This document shows, one piece after another, positions 1 through 7,717 of a DNA stretch of 64,000 bases. The notes below the pieces were generated by a model, which worked only from the letters and a program-made list of their open reading frames with translations, was not told the origin of the DNA and did no database searches. This DNA comes from DASYKT01 sp963718105 (GTDB lineage: Bacteria; Acidobacteriota; Blastocatellia; Pyrinomonadales; Pyrinomonadaceae), in NCBI GenBank assembly GCA_963718105.1, contig OY970352.1, positions 3,844,001 to 3,908,000 of the forward strand, written 5' to 3'. Each line of letters opens with the position of its first letter. The first letter of the stretch is position 1. Position numbers and translations under genes: made by a program.

Positions 1-170
1 TTTATACAACCAAGAAAACCGGCATGGGGATCGGGCTGTCCGTCAGCCGCTCGATCATCGAAAGCCACCGGGGAACTTTATGGGCGGAGCCTAATAACGG
101 CCCTGGTGCCGCTTTTTCTTTTTCCCTCCCGTGCATATCCGGGAAACAAGCCCTGGGGAGCTTATCATGA
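1..170 (+). CDS. Sensor histidine kinase, C-terminal end only (partial)
   Basis: Reading from base 3, the sequence encodes the end of a HATPase_c domain: YTTKKTGMGIGLSVSRSII is a textbook G2/ATP-lid box (TKxxGxGxGLxxxxxII), followed by a glycine-rich GPGAAFSFSLP strand. The stop codon TGA overlaps the ATG of the next response-regulator gene (ATGA at 167-170), so the two are translationally coupled and probably form a two-component pair. The sensor part, the phospho-accepting His and the N-terminus lie outside the window, so the signal cannot be named. Kinases ending this way next to FixJ-type regulators are often PAS-containing FixL-like proteins, but that is inference. Confidence 0.85.
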   Translation, partial: YTTKKTGMGIGLSVSRSIIESHRGTLWAEPNNGPGAAFSFSLPCISGKQALGSLS

Positions 171-538
171 GAACACTCCCCTTCATATCCGTCGTCGATG
201 ACGATGAATCGGTGCGTGAATCTTTGCCCGATCTGCTGAAAGAATTCGGCTTTGCGGCTCAGACGTTTTCATCGGGTGAAGAATTTCTCGCTTCGGGCCG
301 CATCGGCGAAACAGGATGCCTGATCTTAGACATAGCCATGCCGGGCATGTCCGGGCCGGAACTCCAAAAAGAATTGAAACTTCGCGGGCACCAGATCCCC
401 ATAATTTTCATCACGGCTAATTCGGATGAGTCGCTTCGTCCGCGTATGATGGAAAATGGCGCGGTAGAATGCCTGTTCAAACCATTTAGCGAGACCGCTT
501 TGCTTGAGGCGCTCAATACCGCCTTTCGAATGAACTAA
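167..538 (+). CDS. Single-domain response regulator (CheY-like receiver)
   Basis: This encodes a 123-residue protein that is a receiver domain alone, with no output domain. The acidic pocket is D11-D12-D13, the phospho-acceptor is D55 in LILDIAMPG, the conserved Thr is T84 and the Lys is K105 in KPF. I chose the ATG at 167 over an in-frame upstream ATG at 131 because it overlaps the kinase stop (ATGA) and has a GGGGAG ribosome site at 155-160. The next gene, 22 bp downstream, is a second receiver protein that carries a DNA-binding domain, so this one probably acts as a phosphate sink or competitor in the same relay. That role is inferred. Confidence 0.85.
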   Translation: MRTLPFISVVDDDESVRESLPDLLKEFGFAAQTFSSGEEFLASGRIGETGCLILDIAMPGMSGPELQKELKLRGHQIPIIFITANSDESLRPRMMENGAVECLFKPFSETALLEALNTAFRMN

Positions 539-560
539 GGGCCGGATATAGGGAGTAGCT

Positions 561-1238
561 ATGAATGCGACCAAATTATCGCCTGAATCGGAAGCCACAC
601 CGATCGTTTTTGTCGTCGACGACGACATTTCTGTCCGCGAATCGCTTGAGCTGCTGATCGGCTGTGTCGGCTGGCAGCCGGAGACTTTCGCTTCCGCGGA
701 AGAATTTCTCGCCCGCCCGCGCGTCAATGCTCCGAACTGCCTGGTGCTTGATGTTTCCCTGCCGGATCTGGGCGGTCTCGACCTGCAGAAAATGATCGCC
801 GGAGACCGGGTCGATATGCCGATCATCTTTATCACCGGGCACGGCGATGTGCCGATGACGGTCCAGGCCATGAAGGGCGGCGCTGTCGAGTTCTTAACAA
901 AACCATTCGATGATGATGTGCTGCTGAACGCTATCCGGTTCGCTCTCGACCGCAGCAAGGCTGTGCTTGATCAGGAAGCCGAGATACGCGACCTCCGCGC
1001 GCGCCATGGATCATTGACGCCGCGCGAACAGGAAGTAATGTCATTGGTAGTCTCAGGGCTTTTGAATAAGCAGGTCGGTCTGCAGCTTGGGATCAGTGAG
1101 ATCACGGTGAAAGCCCACCGGGGAAAGATGATGCTGAAAATGAAGGCCGATTCACTCGCCGATCTGGTAAAAATGGCCATTACATTAGGCTTGGCGCCGG
1201 CGACCAATCCATGGCACGTTGCGCGAGGGCCTGATTAA
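561..1238 (+). CDS. FixJ/NarL-type response regulator with LuxR-family HTH
   Basis: The 225-residue protein has an N-terminal receiver domain (residues about 14-130; acidic pocket D20-D22, phospho-acceptor D64 in LVLDVSLP, T92, K114 in TKPF). A C-terminal LuxR-type helix-turn-helix follows (about 150-215, with LTPREQEVMSLVVSG and EITVKAHRGKMM). Length and domain order fit the FixJ family. The start has a GGGAG ribosome site. It follows the kinase and the single-domain receiver in one operon. Its targets cannot be read from the sequence; it ends 5 bp from the convergent eda stop, so a link to the neighbouring pectin genes is possible but unproven. Confidence 0.9.
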   Translation: MNATKLSPESEATPIVFVVDDDISVRESLELLIGCVGWQPETFASAEEFLARPRVNAPNCLVLDVSLPDLGGLDLQKMIAGDRVDMPIIFITGHGDVPMTVQAMKGGAVEFLTKPFDDDVLLNAIRFALDRSKAVLDQEAEIRDLRARHGSLTPREQEVMSLVVSGLLNKQVGLQLGISEITVKAHRGKMMLKMKADSLADLVKMAITLGLAPATNPWHVARGPD

Positions 1239-1243
1239 ATAAA

Positions 1244-1894
1244 TTACGCCGCGCGTGCTTCACGTATTATCTCGATAAACTGTTTCGCTCGTTCCGTAAT
1301 GACGTGGGCTTCGCCCGCGCGGATAGCTTTTACGTCGACGAGATCGGTTCCGACACCGAGGGCGCTGGCCCCGGCTTTGATAAAGTCGGCGGCGGTTTTT
1401 AATGAAACTCCGCCGGTCGGGATGATCTTGATCTGGGGCAGCGGCCCTTTGAGATTTTTGATATAACTCGCCCCGCCAACCGAACCCGCCGGAAATATTT
1501 TTACAAAGTCAGCGCCGGCGGTCCAGGCCGTGACAACCTCAGTCGGCGTCAGAGCTCCGGGTATGATGGGAACTCCATAGCGGCGGCAGATAGCGATCGT
1601 ATCAACATTTAAGGCGGGGCTGACGACAAACTGCGCTCCTGCAAGTATGCAAATACGCGCCGTCTCCGGGTCGAGCACCGTACCGGCGCCGACCGTCGCT
1701 TCCGAGCCGTATCGTTTTACTACTTCCTCGATGACCCCGACCGCGCCGGGAACGGTCATCGTTATTTCCAGCACCGAGATCCCGCCTTCTTTGATCGCGT
1801 CGATGGCGCGCATCGCCTCATCCGCCGAAGCCGCGCGAATCACCGGCACCAAACCCAACTCTTCGATAACACCGATCACTTTTTCTCTGCTCAT
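1244..1894 (-). CDS. eda: KDPG/KHG aldolase
   Basis: This class I aldolase (216 residues, normal family length) splits 2-keto-3-deoxy-6-phosphogluconate into pyruvate and glyceraldehyde-3-phosphate in the cytoplasm, the last step of the uronate and Entner-Doudoroff routes. The family motifs are clear: the glutamate in VLEITMTVPGA, GAGTVLD, the Schiff-base lysine in FVKIFPAGSVGG, and the phosphate-binding IIPTGGVS. It is the distal gene of the minus-strand uronate operon and starts 7 bp after kdgK, which supplies its substrate. No terminator is evident in the 5 bp separating it from the convergent response regulator. Confidence 0.95.
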   Translation of the reverse strand: MSREKVIGVIEELGLVPVIRAASADEAMRAIDAIKEGGISVLEITMTVPGAVGVIEEVVKRYGSEATVGAGTVLDPETARICILAGAQFVVSPALNVDTIAICRRYGVPIIPGALTPTEVVTAWTAGADFVKIFPAGSVGGASYIKNLKGPLPQIKIIPTGGVSLKTAADFIKAGASALGVGTDLVDVKAIRAGEAHVITERAKQFIEIIREARAA

Positions 1895-1901
1895 TGATTT
1901 T

Positions 1902-2996
1902 TTACCGGGCCACGCGCGCGCCGCCGCCTTTCATTACCCGCTGCACATCTGCCAGGCTCGCCATGGTGGTATCGCCCGGTGTGGTCATGGCCAGCGCTCC
2001 ATGGGCCGCCCCGCAATTTACGGCGTACTGCGCAGATTCGCCGCTTAAGAAACCATAGATCAAGCCTGACGCGAATGAATCGCCGCCGCCCACGCGGTCG
2101 AATATTTCCAGGCCTTCCCGCAGAGGGGCCTGAAACAATTCACCGTTAGTAAAACAAACCGCTCCCCAATCATTGACGGTCGCGGTCTTGGCGTTTCTTA
2201 AGGTCGTCGCGGCGACCGCAAAGTTCGGGAAATCAGCGACGGCCCGTCTGATCATCTTTTCAAAATTTACAATATCGAGTTTGGAGTGGTTCTCATCCTG
2301 GCCTTCTACTTCATAGCCGAGGCAGGCGGTGAAATCTTCTTCGTTACCGATCATCACGTCGACATAGCGGCCCAGATCGCGATTTACTTCCTGGGCTTTG
2401 GCCGGCCCGCCGATCGATCTCCAGAGCGAGTCGCGAAAGTTGAGATCGTAAGAGATGATGGTGCCGTGTTTTTTGGCAGTCTCCATCGCTTCTTTAGCAA
2501 CCTCCGGTGTCGACTCCGACAAAGCGCAAAAGATGCCGCCGGTATGAAACCAGCGCGCGCCTTCCTCGCCGAATATTTTCTCCCAATCGATATCGCCTTT
2601 CTTTAGCTGCGAGACGGCAGTATTGCCGCGGTCCGAACAGCCCAGCGCCGCGCGTACGCCAAAGCCGCGTTCGGTAAAATTCATCCCGTTTCGCACCGTG
2701 CGTCCGACCCCGTCATACTTGACCCATTTCACGTGCGACTGATCTACGCCGCCCTGATAGATCAGATCCTGGACCAGCCGGCCTACCGGATTGTCCGCAA
2801 ATGCCGTCACGACCGCCGCGTCCAAACCGAAACAGCGTTTTAATCCGCGCGCGACGTTGTACTCCCCGCCGCCTTCCCATACATCAAAGGAGCGCGTCGT
2901 ATGCACGCGCTTGTCGCCCGGGTCGAGCCGGAGCATCACTTCGCCCAGGCTGACGATGTCCCACTTACAATTATCTTTTGGTTTGATCTTCAACAT
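1902..2996 (-). CDS. kdgK: 2-keto-3-deoxygluconate kinase (PfkB family)
   Basis: This ribokinase-family sugar kinase phosphorylates 2-keto-3-deoxygluconate (KDG) to KDPG. At 364 residues it is somewhat longer than E. coli KdgK. The N-terminal SLGEVMLRLDPGDKRVH strand and the C-terminal anion hole with catalytic Asp, RVGGGDSFASGLIYGFLSG (about residues 305-325), are diagnostic of PfkB kinases. Substrate assignment rests on position: KduD, the IolB-type isomerase and UxaA, which all lead to KDG, lie upstream, and Eda lies downstream. The 138-bp gap to kduD is AT-rich and has no clear promoter or terminator. Confidence 0.9.
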   Translation of the reverse strand: MLKIKPKDNCKWDIVSLGEVMLRLDPGDKRVHTTRSFDVWEGGGEYNVARGLKRCFGLDAAVVTAFADNPVGRLVQDLIYQGGVDQSHVKWVKYDGVGRTVRNGMNFTERGFGVRAALGCSDRGNTAVSQLKKGDIDWEKIFGEEGARWFHTGGIFCALSESTPEVAKEAMETAKKHGTIISYDLNFRDSLWRSIGGPAKAQEVNRDLGRYVDVMIGNEEDFTACLGYEVEGQDENHSKLDIVNFEKMIRRAVADFPNFAVAATTLRNAKTATVNDWGAVCFTNGELFQAPLREGLEIFDRVGGGDSFASGLIYGFLSGESAQYAVNCGAAHGALAMTTPGDTTMASLADVQRVMKGGGARVAR

Positions 2997-3134
2997 TTCG
3001 CTTTTTTGTTTTTATTCGCTTTGCCTCCAAAGTGAAAATCCACTTCGGCAACACGAATTCAATTGTTAATTATTAATTGCGCATTGTTCATTATTTTCGC
3101 AGAATCTCTGAAAAACCAATTAATAATTCTTCAC

Positions 3135-3899
3135 TCAACGCGCCATCCATCCGCCGTCCACCACCAGTATGTGCCCCTGCATGTAGTCGCTGGCCGCTGA
3201 GGAAAGAAAGACCGCCGCTCCCGCCAACTCATCGGGCCCGCCCCACCGTCCGGCGGGAATGCGTTCCAGTATCTGGCGGTTGCGCGTTTCGTCGGCACGC
3301 AGCGCGGCCGTGTTATCGGTAACCATGTAGCCGGGCGCGATCGCGTTCACATTCACATTGTGTTTTGCCCATTCGTTGGCCAGCGCTTTGGTCACGCCGG
3401 CGACGCCCGATTTTGAAGCCGTGTAAGCCGGAACCGTGATGCCGCCCTGAAACGAAAGCAGTGAAGCGATATTTACGATCTTGCCCGATCCCTGCCCGAT
3501 CATGTGCCGCCCGGCGGCCTGTGACATGCGAAAGACGCTCGAAAGATTGACCTCGATGACCGCTGACCAATCGTCTTCCGAAAACTCAACTGCCGGAGCG
3601 CGGCGGATCATCCCGGCGTTATTTATCAGAATGTCGATGCGGCCAAACTCGGCAACGGCCGCTTCCACTACTTTTCCCGGCGTGTCTTTCTCAGACATAT
3701 CGCCTGCAACCGAAAACGAGCGGCGGCCGAGTGCCGTAATTGCCGCAACTGTCTCGCCCGCGTCGCCCTCATTGCGGCAATGGCAGGCCACATCTGCGCC
3801 CGCTTCTGCCAGCGCAATCGCGATCGCCTTTCCGATGCCCCGCGCGGAACCGGTGACCAGGGCTACTTTGCCGTCCAGTTTGAATTTATCAAGGATCAT
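3135..3899 (-). CDS. kduD: 2-dehydro-3-deoxy-D-gluconate 5-dehydrogenase, SDR family
   Basis: This classical short-chain dehydrogenase (254 residues) has the cofactor motif VTGSARGIGKAIA near the N-terminus, NNAGMI, the catalytic Ser in NIASLLSF, and YTASKSG with the catalytic Tyr/Lys. The sequence, including the NRQILERIPAGRWGGPDELAG and YMQGHILVVDGGW segments, matches KduD-type enzymes. It would reduce 2,5-diketo-3-deoxygluconate to KDG. Its upstream neighbour (69 bp away) is an IolB/KduI-family isomerase that would make the substrate, and kdgK follows, so the pectin-derived unsaturated uronate route is complete here. Confidence 0.9.
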   Translation of the reverse strand: MILDKFKLDGKVALVTGSARGIGKAIAIALAEAGADVACHCRNEGDAGETVAAITALGRRSFSVAGDMSEKDTPGKVVEAAVAEFGRIDILINNAGMIRRAPAVEFSEDDWSAVIEVNLSSVFRMSQAAGRHMIGQGSGKIVNIASLLSFQGGITVPAYTASKSGVAGVTKALANEWAKHNVNVNAIAPGYMVTDNTAALRADETRNRQILERIPAGRWGGPDELAGAAVFLSSAASDYMQGHILVVDGGWMAR

Positions 3900-3968
3900 T
3901 TTTAAATTTTAATTATAGGGAGGTGGGTTATATGTTTTATTTTCCCATCCTATTTATCCCTGTTCGAA

Positions 3969-4802
3969 TTATTTCTGCGACGCTTCCAAACCCGAACCGA
4001 CCGCGGCATATTCCGGTTGGACGTTCACTACACCAAACTGGCGGTCATCGCCTTCGCGGTTTGCGGCCATCATCCATAAAAATTTTATAGAGCTTCCCGG
4101 CGCGGCAACATTCGGGTGGTAACCTTGCGGCATTATCACAACGTCGCCTTCGTGGACCACCTGAACCAGCTCGGGCTCTTCGAGATTGGTATATACCATT
4201 TGAATTCCCCATTGCGGCGCGGGCATATCGATATAAAGATAAGCTTCCTCAAGCATATCCTGATGCTCATGCGGCGGAAATGAGGTCCAGTTGCCGTCTG
4301 TCGAAAATGTGACTCCGGCCATGATGCGCCCGGCCTCGACATTTTTTCCTAAAAGGATATTCAGATCGCGTTCGGCGGGTGGTTTTCCGGCCATAAAATG
4401 AAGCGCCGGATCCTGGCGCACATCGCTAAACGCGACAAACTGCAGCGGATATTTCCTCTCAACCGGTGATGAAAGCTCGGCGAGATCAAAACCCGTCTCA
4501 CCGGCTACCGTTATATTGGAATCGCGCGGCACATAGAGCGCGTCGTAGCGATTCATCGCAAATGTCTGCCCGCCGGTAGTAATATTTCCGGAGCCGTTCA
4601 AACAGATCAGGCCGGTTTCGTGCGATCCGTTCTCAAAGACGATGGGCGCGTCGCCCGCCTCAAGAATAATGCGGCCGTAAAAAAGATTTCGCGACGCAGT
4701 TTCGCCTGGCTTAACGGAAATATTTCTCCCTTTAAGCTGATGCGTCCCCTTAATGACGCAGGTTGCAGGATCGATGTTTTCTAATTTGGTTTGTGCTTGC
4801 AT
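3969..4802 (-). CDS. KduI/IolB-family uronate isomerase (IolB-type sequence)
   Basis: This double-cupin protein has 277 residues. The metal-binding stretch TSFPPHEHQD with EEAYLY downstream, and the C-terminal GDVVIMPQGYHPNVAAPG, match IolB (5-deoxy-glucuronate isomerase) better than classical KduI. However, the gene sits between uxaA and kduD in a pectin locus with no inositol genes. The expected job here is the KduI step, conversion of 5-keto-4-deoxyuronate to 2,5-diketo-3-deoxygluconate for KduD. Family membership is firm; the exact substrate is inferred from context. No Shine-Dalgarno sequence is obvious before the ATG. A palindromic repeat separates it from uxaA. Confidence 0.8.
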   Translation of the reverse strand: MQAQTKLENIDPATCVIKGTHQLKGRNISVKPGETASRNLFYGRIILEAGDAPIVFENGSHETGLICLNGSGNITTGGQTFAMNRYDALYVPRDSNITVAGETGFDLAELSSPVERKYPLQFVAFSDVRQDPALHFMAGKPPAERDLNILLGKNVEAGRIMAGVTFSTDGNWTSFPPHEHQDMLEEAYLYIDMPAPQWGIQMVYTNLEEPELVQVVHEGDVVIMPQGYHPNVAAPGSSIKFLWMMAANREGDDRQFGVVNVQPEYAAVGSGLEASQK

Positions 4803-4812
4803 AAAAATATTT

Positions 4813-4924
4813 GGAGCGCGGGCATCCTTGCCCGCAAGATCGCGCAGCGATCTAAATTCATTTAATTAATTAAGGCGAGTTAGCGCGACAAAGCCGCGCT
4901 TTGCGGGCAGGATGCCCGCGCTCC
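4813..4924. repeat. Palindromic repeat family A, copy 1
   Basis: This pair of inverted hairpins is bounded by GGAGCGCGGGCATCC on the left and its complement GGATGCCCGCGCTCC on the right, with an AT-rich centre. Each arm is itself a hairpin (GCGGGC...GCCCGC). Further copies with the same architecture but different stem bases lie at 18662-18826 and 59797-59903, and a related design at 62046-62149. It lies between uxaA and the isomerase gene and could act as an RNA-stabilising or attenuating structure in the operon. Confidence 0.85.
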
Positions 4925-4927
4925 CAG

Positions 4928-6514
4928 CTACAAAGAAACGGTTTGTTCCGCCCAGAACTGGAACTCGCGATGTTTAAGGATCTCGGCTTTTGCCGGGATC
5001 TCGCCGCTTGCCACTCTGCGCAGATGTTCGAAAAGCCGAGTGCCTACTTCCGAAATACTTTCCGTTCCTTCGATCACGTTGCCGGCGGAAATATCCAGGT
5101 CCTGCGACATTTTTTCAAAGACCCTGTTATTGGAAGCAAGCTTGATAACAGGCGCGATGGCATTTCCGATCGTGGTCCCGTTGCCGGTCGTAAAAATAAT
5201 TGCCGTCGCCCCGGCGGCCACCAGTCCCGGGGTTGATTCCTGATCGTAGCCCGGCCCCTGCATCAGATTTATCCCGCGGGCCCGCGGCGTTTCCGCATAC
5301 TCTACACAGTCTTCGATCCGCGTCGTTCCCGCTTTAACGATCGCTCCAAGCGATTTGATCGTAATGTTTAGCAGGCCGCCCGCTTTATTGCCGGTGCTCG
5401 GGTTTTGGCCGAGCACGCCGCCAAATTTCGACGCGTAATCTTTATACCAATCCACCAGCGCATAGATCTTGCGGCCCGTCGCTGAATCTTTCGCGCGGTT
5501 CGCCAGGATATGTTCGGCGCCGCAAAATTCCGGCACCTCAGTCAGTAAGACCGTGCCGCCGCTGCGCACCAGCAGGTCTGAGCAATAGCCGAGCGACGGG
5601 TTGGCCGAGATACCGGAAAATCCATCGGAGCTTCCGCACTTTACGCCGAGCACCAGTTCGCTGACGGGAAATTCTTCGCGCACGCAACTGTTTACTTCCG
5701 GCAGCATCTTCTCAACCTCTTTCAGGCCGAGTTCGATCGCCGCCTGCGTGCCGCCTACATCCTGAATACCGATCTTGAAGACCGGTTTTTCGATCGGCTT
5801 TTCTCGCTTTGTAAGATATTTTTCGACGAATGAAAGATTCGTTTTTTCACATCCGAGGTCGATCAGAATAACGCCGCCGACATTCGGATGATCGGCATAA
5901 TTAGCCAGCGTGCGCATCATCACGTCCAGTGTCGAACCGTCCTGGCAGCCGCAGCCTTTGTTGTGAGGTATCGCGACCACGCCGTCAACATTAGGAAATT
6001 TTTCACGGCTGTATTGCATGAACTCCGACATCATTGAGATCTGCGTCGCCTCGTGGCTGGCGCACATAGATGTCGGCACGATCAATACATAGTTACGTGT
6101 TCCCACCCGGCCGTCGGGCCGGCGAAATCCCATGAAAGTCTCGATCTGGTCCGCAGCGAAATAATCCGGGGCCGGAGTGTGCAGTTCATCCGAAAGATCG
6201 CGCACCACAGGAATATCGTCCGTCATGTTATCGTGCGTGACCCAATCGCCTTTCCCTATCCCCAATGATGTGCCGATGGGCTGGCCGTATTGGCGAACGA
6301 ACTCGCCTGCCGGTATGTCCTGTGTAGCGAACCGGTGCCCGGGGGGAATGACATTGTTAACAACGACCGTATCTCCGAACGGCAGCGTGAGCGCCAGCCC
6401 TTCCGAAGTCTCGCTCTTAACCACGGCGACGTTATCATCGGGATTTACGATGATCGCGTAGTCGCTGACCGGTACGGCTGTTTCGGTGCCCGTTTCTATA
6501 TAAGTCTCCAACAT
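4928..6514 (-). CDS. uxaA: Altronate dehydratase (UxaA/GarD family)
   Basis: This 528-residue sugar-acid dehydratase would remove water from altronate to give 2-keto-3-deoxygluconate. The N-terminal roughly 100 residues form the SAF domain (DNVAVVKSETSEGLALTLPFGDTV...IPPGHRFATQDIPAGEFVRQYGQPIG). The large catalytic part carries the conserved HNKGCGCQDGS and KCGSSDGFSGISANPSLG segments with the metal-site cysteines and histidine. GarD (galactarate dehydratase) is a homologous alternative, but association with kdgK and eda in a pectin locus favours altronate. The next gene upstream, a NagB-like protein, ends 6 bp away, so the two are co-transcribed. Confidence 0.88.
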   Translation of the reverse strand: MLETYIETGTETAVPVSDYAIIVNPDDNVAVVKSETSEGLALTLPFGDTVVVNNVIPPGHRFATQDIPAGEFVRQYGQPIGTSLGIGKGDWVTHDNMTDDIPVVRDLSDELHTPAPDYFAADQIETFMGFRRPDGRVGTRNYVLIVPTSMCASHEATQISMMSEFMQYSREKFPNVDGVVAIPHNKGCGCQDGSTLDVMMRTLANYADHPNVGGVILIDLGCEKTNLSFVEKYLTKREKPIEKPVFKIGIQDVGGTQAAIELGLKEVEKMLPEVNSCVREEFPVSELVLGVKCGSSDGFSGISANPSLGYCSDLLVRSGGTVLLTEVPEFCGAEHILANRAKDSATGRKIYALVDWYKDYASKFGGVLGQNPSTGNKAGGLLNITIKSLGAIVKAGTTRIEDCVEYAETPRARGINLMQGPGYDQESTPGLVAAGATAIIFTTGNGTTIGNAIAPVIKLASNNRVFEKMSQDLDISAGNVIEGTESISEVGTRLFEHLRRVASGEIPAKAEILKHREFQFWAEQTVSL

Positions 6515-6520
6515 AAAATG

Positions 6521-7501
6521 TCACGCCAAAAGATCCGGCAAAACGTACGATCTCACGTCCGGGTGCAAACGAATAAGAAGCCCCGGATTTTCATCAACTT
6601 GGCTTTGCAGCTCATCCGCGTCCGCGGACAATTCGGTTTCGGTCATTCGCTTAAAACTTTCGCGCTTTGCCGGCGCGGTCGATGCATCCACGATCGACTG
6701 CACGATCCGTTTTGCACCGAGGATCGCCGCCGGGCCAAGCGTCAGAATATAGGCCGCGTTCCTGCATTCCGCTTCATCAGCCTCCGACACGTCGCTGCCG
6801 CCGACCTTGAATTTCGCAATATGATGTTCGAGTATGCTCGGGCTGATCGGAATTATTCCGGCAAAGTCTGAAAACGTTGCGCCGCAGCCGGGTTTGATAT
6901 AACAAAGGTGCGACGCCGCGCCGGCCTCCGGGCCGAGCCCGAGAAAAAATATATCTATCCCGCCAAGCGATGTTAGTTTTTCCAGATAACCTGTGAAGGC
7001 GCTTTCCAGGTCATCCGTCCCCCCACTCACTTCGGTCTGCATCGGTGTAAAGCTTTTTACTTTTGCGAAAAAGTTTTCCCCCAGCAGCCGCTCAAAATCG
7101 CGTACAAAACTGAGCCCGTTCGCCATCCGCATCGGCGCCAGGGCGTCCTGCGTAAATACATGTAGCCTGCCGAGCAACTCATCGATCTCATCGGTTTCGG
7201 CGAGTGTGTTAATAAGACGATACATCGCCTGCCCACCGCGGCCGCCCAGCAGGACGATCGTGATATCGCCGGGTGTCTCGACGGCATATGCAGCCAGCTC
7301 GTCAAACATCGCCCTTCCCACCGCGTCCTCCGTTTCGAGAACGTTGTAGCTAAATTCCTCCCCGGGCGCCGCTGCGCTTGCAACTTTTTTTGAGGCATCC
7401 GGAAAACTCAGCCAAATGTTGTTTCCGCTGACACGGCGGTCTACTATCTTTTTTGAGGATGTTTTCACTCTTCTATCTTTCGAATCTTTATAGTCTAACA
7501 T
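6521..7501 (-). CDS. NagB/6-phosphogluconolactonase-superfamily protein with altered active site
   Basis: This 326-residue protein has the NagB/RpiA fold signature: LLGGRGGQAMYRLI (residues 84-97) stands where NagB has its phosphate loop, and FLGLGPEAGAASHLCYIKPG (186-205) corresponds to the NagB active-site loop. In that loop the His is kept (H198), but by my alignment the Asp and Glu of glucosamine-6-phosphate deaminase are Ala and Lys, and four residues are inserted. It is the first gene of the uronate operon and probably acts on a uronate, altronate or lactone intermediate; no aminosugar genes are nearby. The start abuts a perfect palindrome and has no Shine-Dalgarno site, so leaderless translation or a downstream GTG start remain possible. 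Confidence 0.6.
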   Translation of the reverse strand: MLDYKDSKDRRVKTSSKKIVDRRVSGNNIWLSFPDASKKVASAAAPGEEFSYNVLETEDAVGRAMFDELAAYAVETPGDITIVLLGGRGGQAMYRLINTLAETDEIDELLGRLHVFTQDALAPMRMANGLSFVRDFERLLGENFFAKVKSFTPMQTEVSGGTDDLESAFTGYLEKLTSLGGIDIFFLGLGPEAGAASHLCYIKPGCGATFSDFAGIIPISPSILEHHIAKFKVGGSDVSEADEAECRNAAYILTLGPAAILGAKRIVQSIVDASTAPAKRESFKRMTETELSADADELQSQVDENPGLLIRLHPDVRSYVLPDLLA

Positions 7502-7525
7502 TTTAATTGGTTAAACCAATTAAAA
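7501..7525. promoter_or_regulatory. Perfect 11-3-11 palindrome, putative ExuR/UxuR-like operator
   Basis: TTTTAATTGGT, a 3-base spacer (TAA), then ACCAATTAAAA forms a perfect palindrome. The core ATTGGT-N3-ACCAAT resembles the ExuR/UxuR consensus of enterobacteria (TTGGTATACCAA) and the general FadR-type GntR operator (GT-N-AC). It directly touches the start codon of the NagB-like gene, so a bound repressor would block the operon. The FadR-type GntR gene at 12977-13753 is the natural candidate regulator. A matching site lies upstream of the TonB receptor (24649-24663). Confidence 0.7.
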
Positions 7526-7661
7526 TCAAGTATAATTTCCGGAAATGTTTAAAATCCGCCTTGATATTGTAGGATTTTTGGATAAGTATAGGCAATGTCA
7601 GGCTATTTACGGGTTTTACGATCTGATTTTACACTAGGCAAATGAGCAGCAAAAGAACTAA

Positions 7662-7676
7662 AATGGTCATACCTTT
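7662..7676. promoter_or_regulatory. Degenerate operator copy before the divergent SDR gene
   Basis: AATGGTCATACCTTT keeps the TGGT-N3-ACC core of the palindrome at 7501-7525 but has three mismatches to ATTGGT-N3-ACCAAT in the flanks. It lies 42 bp upstream of the plus-strand SDR gene in the divergent intergenic region, which suits a weaker second site for the same regulator. The rest of this 216-bp region is AT-rich, with no other clear feature. Confidence 0.4.
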
Positions 7677-7717
7677 GTAAAAATAGGGTCATTGCCCAAT
7701 TTCTATTTCTTTATTTT

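Noticed and set aside
6521..7501. Glucosamine-6-phosphate deaminase (true NagB)
   Set aside because: Catalytic Asp and Glu positions are replaced and the context is uronate breakdown, so only superfamily membership is claimed.
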